Part shown: positions 5,712 through 7,780 of the stretch, in pieces | Position numbering within the stretch: position 1 is the stretch's first letter | How the letters are laid out: every line of letters starts with the position of its first letter | Assembly (NCBI GenBank): GCA_027317045.1 | Contig: DAHVFI010000249.1 | Location: forward strand, 1 to 7,780 | Reading direction: 5' to 3' | DNA from: Gammaproteobacteria bacterium | GTDB lineage: Bacteria > Pseudomonadota > Gammaproteobacteria > Natronospirales > REEB76 | Length of the DNA: 7,780 bases | Notes under the pieces: generated by a model | What the model was told of the DNA's origin: nothing | The model's database searches: none | What the model saw: the letters and a program-made list of their open reading frames with translations, nothing else | Position numbers and translations under genes: made by a program

Positions 5712-7286
5712 TCAGGTCTGGGAAAAATAGTGCTGCAGGTATTCGTCAAACGAGAGTGTATCCGCCGCCTCGATTTGTTGCTGTTTTTCCAGGGATTCCA
5801 CTGCCAGTTGCTGGAAGTGCTGCTGGCTGGCCGCCGGCAGGCGCCGCCGCAGGAAATAATCCCGATGGGCTTCCGAGAGACGCTTGGCGAAAAGCATGAA
5901 GCTTTCCCCATGGGCGCGCATATCGGCAAGCACCCGTGCAGAAGGCAGGCGCTCGGTGTCGGCCAGATCCTGGCGTCGGGCCTGCAGGCTCGCGCTATAC
6001 GGTTTGAGCGGATCCTCGGCGTCGAGAATTGCGCAAATGCCATCCATCTGGCCGGTGATTTCCACGGCCCAGTCGCGCAACAGGACTTCACGCCCATCAC
6101 GTACCAGCTTGAGCGCCGGGTCGCGACCGCGGCGCGCGGTTTCCGCCTGGTTGCGGTTGATGGCGTGCTGTTCTGAATCGGAAACCGGCGGGCTGTCGGT
6201 GAGCAGGCACCAGGCAAGCAGGGCTTCGATAAAACGCAGCGTCGCTGAGTCCGCGCCCACCGCATCGTAGGCATTCACATCCAGGGCCCGCACCTCGGCA
6301 TACATGACGCCGCGTTTCTTGAGGGCCAGCGTCGGGCGTTCACCGGAATTAATGGGTTGTTTTGGGCGCACGAACGAATAGAACTCGTTCTCGATCTGCA
6401 GGATGTTGACGTTCAACTGGCGGTATTCACCATTAACCTTGACGCCGATGCGCTGGTACTCGGGTTCCGGCGTGCTGATGGCATGCGTGAGGGTGGCGAT
6501 ATAGTCCGCGAGACTGTTGTAACGCACGCCTACGCGCGCCTGATTCTTGTTCTTGTAGCCGATGTCACTCATGCGCAGCGAGGTGGCGTAAGGTTCATAC
6601 AAGGTGTGTGCATCAAATTCCTTGAAATCCGGATAGCGGCCGTGGAAGAAACTCTTGCAAACGGCCGGCGAAGCGCCAAAGAAGTACGGCACCAGCCAGC
6701 CGATGCGCTGGAAATTGCGCAGCATGCCGAAATAGGACTCGTCCACGAATTCCCGCGGCGGCCGGCGGTCCCGTTGCAGTTCCCGCAGCACCGGCCACAA
6801 GGCTTCTGGAAATGAATAGTTGAAATGCACGCCGGAAATTGTCTGCATGGTGCGGCCATAGCGCCAACCGAGGCCGCGGCGATAAACATGCTTCATCATG
6901 CCGACATTGGAATGTCCGTAATCGGCGATGGGTATGTCGGCATCGCCTGCCAGCGCGCAGGGCATGCTGGTGGCCCAGAGCATTTCACCGTCCAGATGCT
7001 GATAGACGAAACTGTGGATATCACACAGGAAACCGAGAGCCTCGGACACCGTGGTCAGCGCCGGCGTCACCAGCTCGATGAGCGCTTCGGAATAATCGGT
7101 GGTGATGTGCGGGTGCGTGAGCGCCGCACCCAAGGATTCTGGATGCGGCGTGTGCGCAAGGCAACCGTTGCCGTCGACCCGCAAGCTTTCCTTTTCCAGG
7201 CCCTTGAGTCCGCCGCGCAACAGCGCGGCACTCTCATTATCGAGCAGTTGCGTGAGCCGCTGTTCATGATCGGTGCGTGCAGGCAT
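5712..7286 (-). CDS. gshA: Glutamate-cysteine ligase, gammaproteobacterial type
   Basis: Catalyses the ATP-dependent joining of L-glutamate and L-cysteine to gamma-glutamylcysteine, the first and normally rate-limiting step of glutathione synthesis, in the cytosol. With the start at 7286 the protein has 524 residues, close to E. coli GshA (518). Family blocks in order are GLKGLEKESLRVDGNG (26-41, metal-binding glutamates E31/E33), ITTDYSEALIELVTP (61-75), TSMPC (106-110), QTISGVHFNYSFP (148-160), PYFFGASPAVCKSF (200-213), YATSLRMSDIGY (233-244), LQIENEFYSFVRPK (296-309) and YAEVRALDVNAYD (329-341). No expected block is missing. The open frame extends upstream to an ATG at 7400, but those 38 extra residues have no family resemblance, and GGAA stands about 6 bases before the 7286 ATG. 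The gene coding for the second step, gshB, is not in the window. Confidence 0.96.
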   Translation of the reverse strand: MPARTDHEQRLTQLLDNESAALLRGGLKGLEKESLRVDGNGCLAHTPHPESLGAALTHPHITTDYSEALIELVTPALTTVSEALGFLCDIHSFVYQHLDGEMLWATSMPCALAGDADIPIADYGHSNVGMMKHVYRRGLGWRYGRTMQTISGVHFNYSFPEALWPVLRELQRDRRPPREFVDESYFGMLRNFQRIGWLVPYFFGASPAVCKSFFHGRYPDFKEFDAHTLYEPYATSLRMSDIGYKNKNQARVGVRYNSLADYIATLTHAISTPEPEYQRIGVKVNGEYRQLNVNILQIENEFYSFVRPKQPINSGERPTLALKKRGVMYAEVRALDVNAYDAVGADSATLRFIEALLAWCLLTDSPPVSDSEQHAINRNQAETARRGRDPALKLVRDGREVLLRDWAVEITGQMDGICAILDAEDPLKPYSASLQARRQDLADTERLPSARVLADMRAHGESFMLFAKRLSEAHRDYFLRRRLPAASQQHFQQLAVESLEKQQQIEAADTLSFDEYLQHYFSQT

Positions 7287-7345
7287 GGAGTATTCCGGAA
7301 CCGGGGGCGTATGGTGGCGTAAACCGGGGGCGGAGCGCAAGCAGC

Positions 7346-7373
7346 AATATAATGTGCGCGCCTCATCGGCGCG
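7346..7373 (-). promoter_or_regulatory. Possible gshA promoter with overlapping inverted repeat
   Basis: On the minus strand TATATT (7351-7346) could be a -10 element about 60 bases before the gshA ATG at 7286. Where the -35 would lie there is a 6-bp inverted repeat, CGCGCC/GGCGCG (7357-7362 and 7368-7373) with 5 bases between. No consensus -35 is seen. The repeat may be an operator or simply GC-rich symmetry. Confidence 0.3.
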
Positions 7374-7421
7374 TGTTGCCGCCGCGATATCAATCGCCAT
7401 GCGATTCGCAAGCCTTACTTA

Positions 7422-7474
7422 TGGGAGCCACGGCCATTATCTCAAGGCGATCGAGGCGGGTGATGCAGCTCCCA
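7422..7474. repeat. REP-like inverted repeat, TGGGAGC/GCTCCCA
   Basis: TGGGAGC (7422-7428) and GCTCCCA (7468-7474) are perfect 7-bp arms around 39 bases containing GGCGATCGAGGCGGG. Short GGGAGC-type palindromes of this kind are common dispersed elements between gammaproteobacterial genes. It lies between the gshA leader and the second GC-rich repeat. Confidence 0.45.
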
Positions 7475-7521
7475 CAATGGCGCGCGGCCTTAAAAATATC
7501 TGGATGCTGGCTTTATTCCCG

Positions 7522-7613
7522 TCGCCTTCCGGGAGAGGGGCGGAGGTTAGGGTGAATGCTCGCGGAAAGCTGCATCAAATCCGCACACGCTCCCAGGGGG
7601 AGGGGGGCGAGAT
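7522..7613 (+). repeat. GC-rich dispersed intergenic repeat, copy 2
   Basis: Aligns with 3771-3834 over about 63 bases with one single-base gap, in the same orientation. After the shared AATCCGC the two copies differ: this one has lost the segment carrying one arm of the terminal hairpin and ends in CCCAGGGGGAGGGGGGCGAG. Confidence 0.7.
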
Positions 7614-7638
7614 AGCTTCAAATTAATTCAGAAGTATT

Positions 7639-7663
7639 AAAAAAAGGCCGGCGAGAGCCGGCC
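7639..7663 (-). terminator. Intrinsic terminator of the pilin gene
   Basis: On the minus strand a perfect 7-bp GC-only stem, GGCCGGC/GCCGGCC, with loop TCTC is followed directly by seven T residues (7645-7639). It lies 22 bases beyond the pilin stop codon. This is the clearest terminator in the window. Confidence 0.9.
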
Positions 7664-7685
7664 GGGAGGAGGGAATCAGAAGACC

Positions 7686-7780
7686 TCAGGAACCCCAGCA
7701 GGCGGGATTGCTGGCACCGGCGGAATTGGTGGCGGTTTTATTGCCGGTCTGGTCAATGCTGAAGGTCTTGCAGTCGGTAT
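7686..7780 (-). CDS. Type IV pilin (PilE-like), C-terminal end only
   Basis: Partial gene; its 5' part lies beyond the right edge. The last 30 residues read TDCKTFSIDQTGNKTATNSA followed by GASNPACWGS and a TGA stop. This is the typical C-terminal D-region of type IV pilins and PilE-like minor pilins: a cysteine, the F.ID.TG.K beta strand, a Ser/Thr/Gly-rich loop, and a final cysteine beside tryptophan (CW). The two cysteines, 24 residues apart, would form the conserved disulfide loop. The product would be a subunit of surface pili used for attachment, twitching or DNA uptake, processed by a prepilin peptidase and oxidised in the periplasm. A strong terminator follows. Major versus minor pilin cannot be decided without the N-terminus. 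Confidence 0.8.
   Translation of the reverse strand, partial: TDCKTFSIDQTGNKTATNSAGASNPACWGS

Larger units (their letters stand above)
7401..7638. other. Intergenic region between pilin gene and gshA
   Basis: No gene seen. It is filled by the REP-like inverted repeat (7422-7474) and copy 2 of the GC-rich dispersed repeat (7522-7613). The plus-strand frames across it consist of repeat sequence and gshA antisense. Confidence 0.6.

Noticed and set aside
6825..7322. 165-codon plus-strand frame
   Set aside because: Antisense to gshA, without a credible ribosome site or motifs.
7348..7353. Perfect TATAAT on the plus strand
   Set aside because: No plus-strand gene follows and no -35 fits; the match arises from the same AT patch as the minus-strand -10.
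7287..7400. 38-residue N-terminal extension of GshA from the ATG at 7400
   Set aside because: It does not resemble the GshA N-terminus, would make the protein longer than the family, and covers the likely promoter and leader.

Overview
The window looks like chromosomal DNA of a gammaproteobacterium or a close relative. The evidence is a glutamate-cysteine ligase of the enteric/gammaproteobacterial GshA type, the C-terminal end of a type IV pilin, a DUF3391/HD-GYP phosphodiesterase, and GC-rich dispersed repeats of a kind common in such genomes. Genus cannot be told from the sequence alone; a free-living environmental organism is likely.

Layout. Positions 1-491 hold no convincing gene but are full of perfect inverted repeats: a strong hairpin with an alternative partner at 183-265, and six copies of the heptamer CAGGGAA/TTCCCTG at 272-410. 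An apparently intact IS5-family insertion sequence (about 496-1669, transposase on the minus strand) follows. Right of the IS, 1692-1805 is a second gene-free block, almost entirely made of back-to-back hairpins. A short regulatory stretch (extended -10 with a palindrome in the spacer) then leads into the only plus-strand gene, a MAPEG-family membrane protein (1913-2296).

From 2328 to the end every gene lies on the minus strand. In transcription order from the right edge they are: the 3' end of a type IV pilin gene with its intrinsic terminator (7639-7663); a gap holding two dispersed repeats and the gshA leader; gshA (glutathione synthesis, first step); a 73-residue protein of unknown function; a CaCA-family cation/Ca2+ antiporter; a DUF1289 four-cysteine protein, probably co-transcribed with the antiporter; a 458-base gap with a second copy of the GC-rich repeat and a likely promoter; and an HD-GYP protein predicted to degrade cyclic-di-GMP.

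The genes do not form one pathway. They read as ordinary housekeeping and signalling genes beside a mobile, structure-rich intergenic zone. The least explained part is the pair of hairpin-dense non-coding blocks on either side of the IS, which could encode structured RNA, be protein-binding arrays, or be remnants of another mobile element. The sequence alone does not choose among these.
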